A stretch of DNA of 64,000 nucleotides, from NCBI RefSeq assembly GCF_025753855.1, contig NZ_JAOWPT010000016.1, positions 1 through 64,000 on the forward strand. Direction: 5' to 3'. The translations under genes were made by a program, and so were the position numbers. Every line of letters starts with the position of its first letter. Position 1 is the first letter of the stretch. The notes below the pieces were generated by a model. That model worked only from the letters and a program-made list of their open reading frames with translations, did no database searches and was not told the origin of the DNA. This stretch comes from Mesorhizobium sp. ZC-5. Lineage in GTDB: Bacteria > Pseudomonadota > Alphaproteobacteria > Rhizobiales > Rhizobiaceae. Below are positions 63,593 through 64,000 of this stretch, piece after piece.

Positions 63593-64000
63593 CTACGATG
63601 CGGATGCTGCGACCTTGGAAGGCACACCGCGTCCGAACTCGACGTCCCAGCTTCGCTCCACGGGTGCGGCTTCGCCACTCAACCCGAGTTTGGGGAAAAG
63701 CAGTTCGGCGACGTTGAACGCCTCTTCCAGGTGCGGGTAGCCGGACGCGATGATCGTTTCGATGCCGATGTCCTGATACTCACGTATGCGCGCTGCAACA
63801 TTGTCGGGATTGCCGACCAGCGCCGTTCCCGCGCCGCCACGCACCAGCCCAGGTCCAGCCCACAGATGCGGACCGACAACCAGCCGGTCGCGCCGGCCCT
63901 GATGAAGTGCCGACATTCGCTTCTGCCCAACGGATTCCGAGATGTGGACAAATCCGTTCTGGGCTTCGGCGATCAGGTCGTCGGTGACGTGGCTGATCAG
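63593..64000 (-). CDS. ssuD: SsuD-like alkanesulfonate monooxygenase (partial, 3' part)
   Basis: The frame enters from the right edge and ends at 63593. It contains [38 protein letters not shown] and [17 protein letters not shown], the C-terminal blocks of FMNH2-dependent alkanesulfonate monooxygenases (LLM class). It would release sulfite from sulfonates. With the ABC-ATPase and TauD remnants nearby it belongs to a decayed sulfonate-use region. The N-terminus is outside the window. Confidence 0.9.
   Translation of the reverse strand: MISHVTDDLIAEAQNGFVHISESVGQKRMSALHQGRRDRLVVGPHLWAGPGLVRGGAGTALVGNPDNVAARIREYQDIGIETIIASGYPHLEEAFNVAELLFPKLGLSGEAAPVERSWDVEFGRGVPSKVAASAS

Overview
The window looks like accessory symbiotic DNA (symbiosis island or symbiotic plasmid) of a rhizobium, most probably Mesorhizobium or a close relative. 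The reasons are a complete hup/hyp uptake-hydrogenase set, two giant effector-like proteins ending in C48 (SUMO-type) protease domains, a tts box (the rhizobial type III secretion promoter), sigma-54/NifA-type promoters, an alphaproteobacterial porin, and a heavy load of transposase and metabolic gene remnants in GC-rich DNA. The genus is an inference from gene content; no rRNA or housekeeping marker is present.

Layout. 1-3150: thiamine operon thiC-thiO-thiS (minus strand, thiS cut by the window edge) behind a TPP riboswitch. 3.2-5.8 kb: decayed sugar-ABC transporter pieces around an intact SMP-30/gluconolactonase gene. 5.85-7.7 kb: a sigma-54-type promoter, a c-type cytochrome and moeA. 7.7-8.0 kb: first copy of a 340-bp repeat carrying a 75-residue ORF. 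8.7-16.8 kb: a 2,688-residue effector with 15 SKWP repeats, a DFDGD motif, a shikimate-kinase-like domain and a C48 protease domain. 17.4-22.3 kb: an XRE regulator with its own palindrome, then an AAA ATPase and subtilase pair resembling IetAS, then a translationally coupled third gene of unknown function. 23.1-39.2 kb: hupSLCD-(broken hupE)-hupFGHIJK-hypABFCDEX, all on the minus strand, with a sigma-54-type promoter before hupS.

39.3-48.0 kb is a mosaic: an Asp/Glu-racemase and a truncated ATP-grasp-type gene, a truncated nucleotidyltransferase module, remnants of an E2/ThiF protein and a serine recombinase, an intact three-gene operon (trypsin-like protease, small protein, phospholipase-D-like protein), and the second copy of the 340-bp repeat. 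48.2-48.85 kb holds a small protein with three GGKYIY-type repeats, preceded by a canonical NifA site and a sigma-54 promoter. 49.0-53.1 kb is the second C48 effector, with a tts box lying inside its longest reading frame. 54.0-64.0 kb has a porin, an IS110-type transposase, a 127-bp MITE-like element, hemN, broken sulfonate genes, a zinc metalloprotease with a small partner ORF, and the 3' part of an ssuD-like monooxygenase.

How it fits together: hydrogenase recycles H2 released by nitrogenase, and its promoter and the NifA-type promoter at 48.8 kb point to expression in nodules. The C48 proteins are probably injected into plant cells. The IetAS-like and protease-PLD operons look like conflict or stability modules of the mobile DNA. 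Everything was read by eye; no homology search was run.
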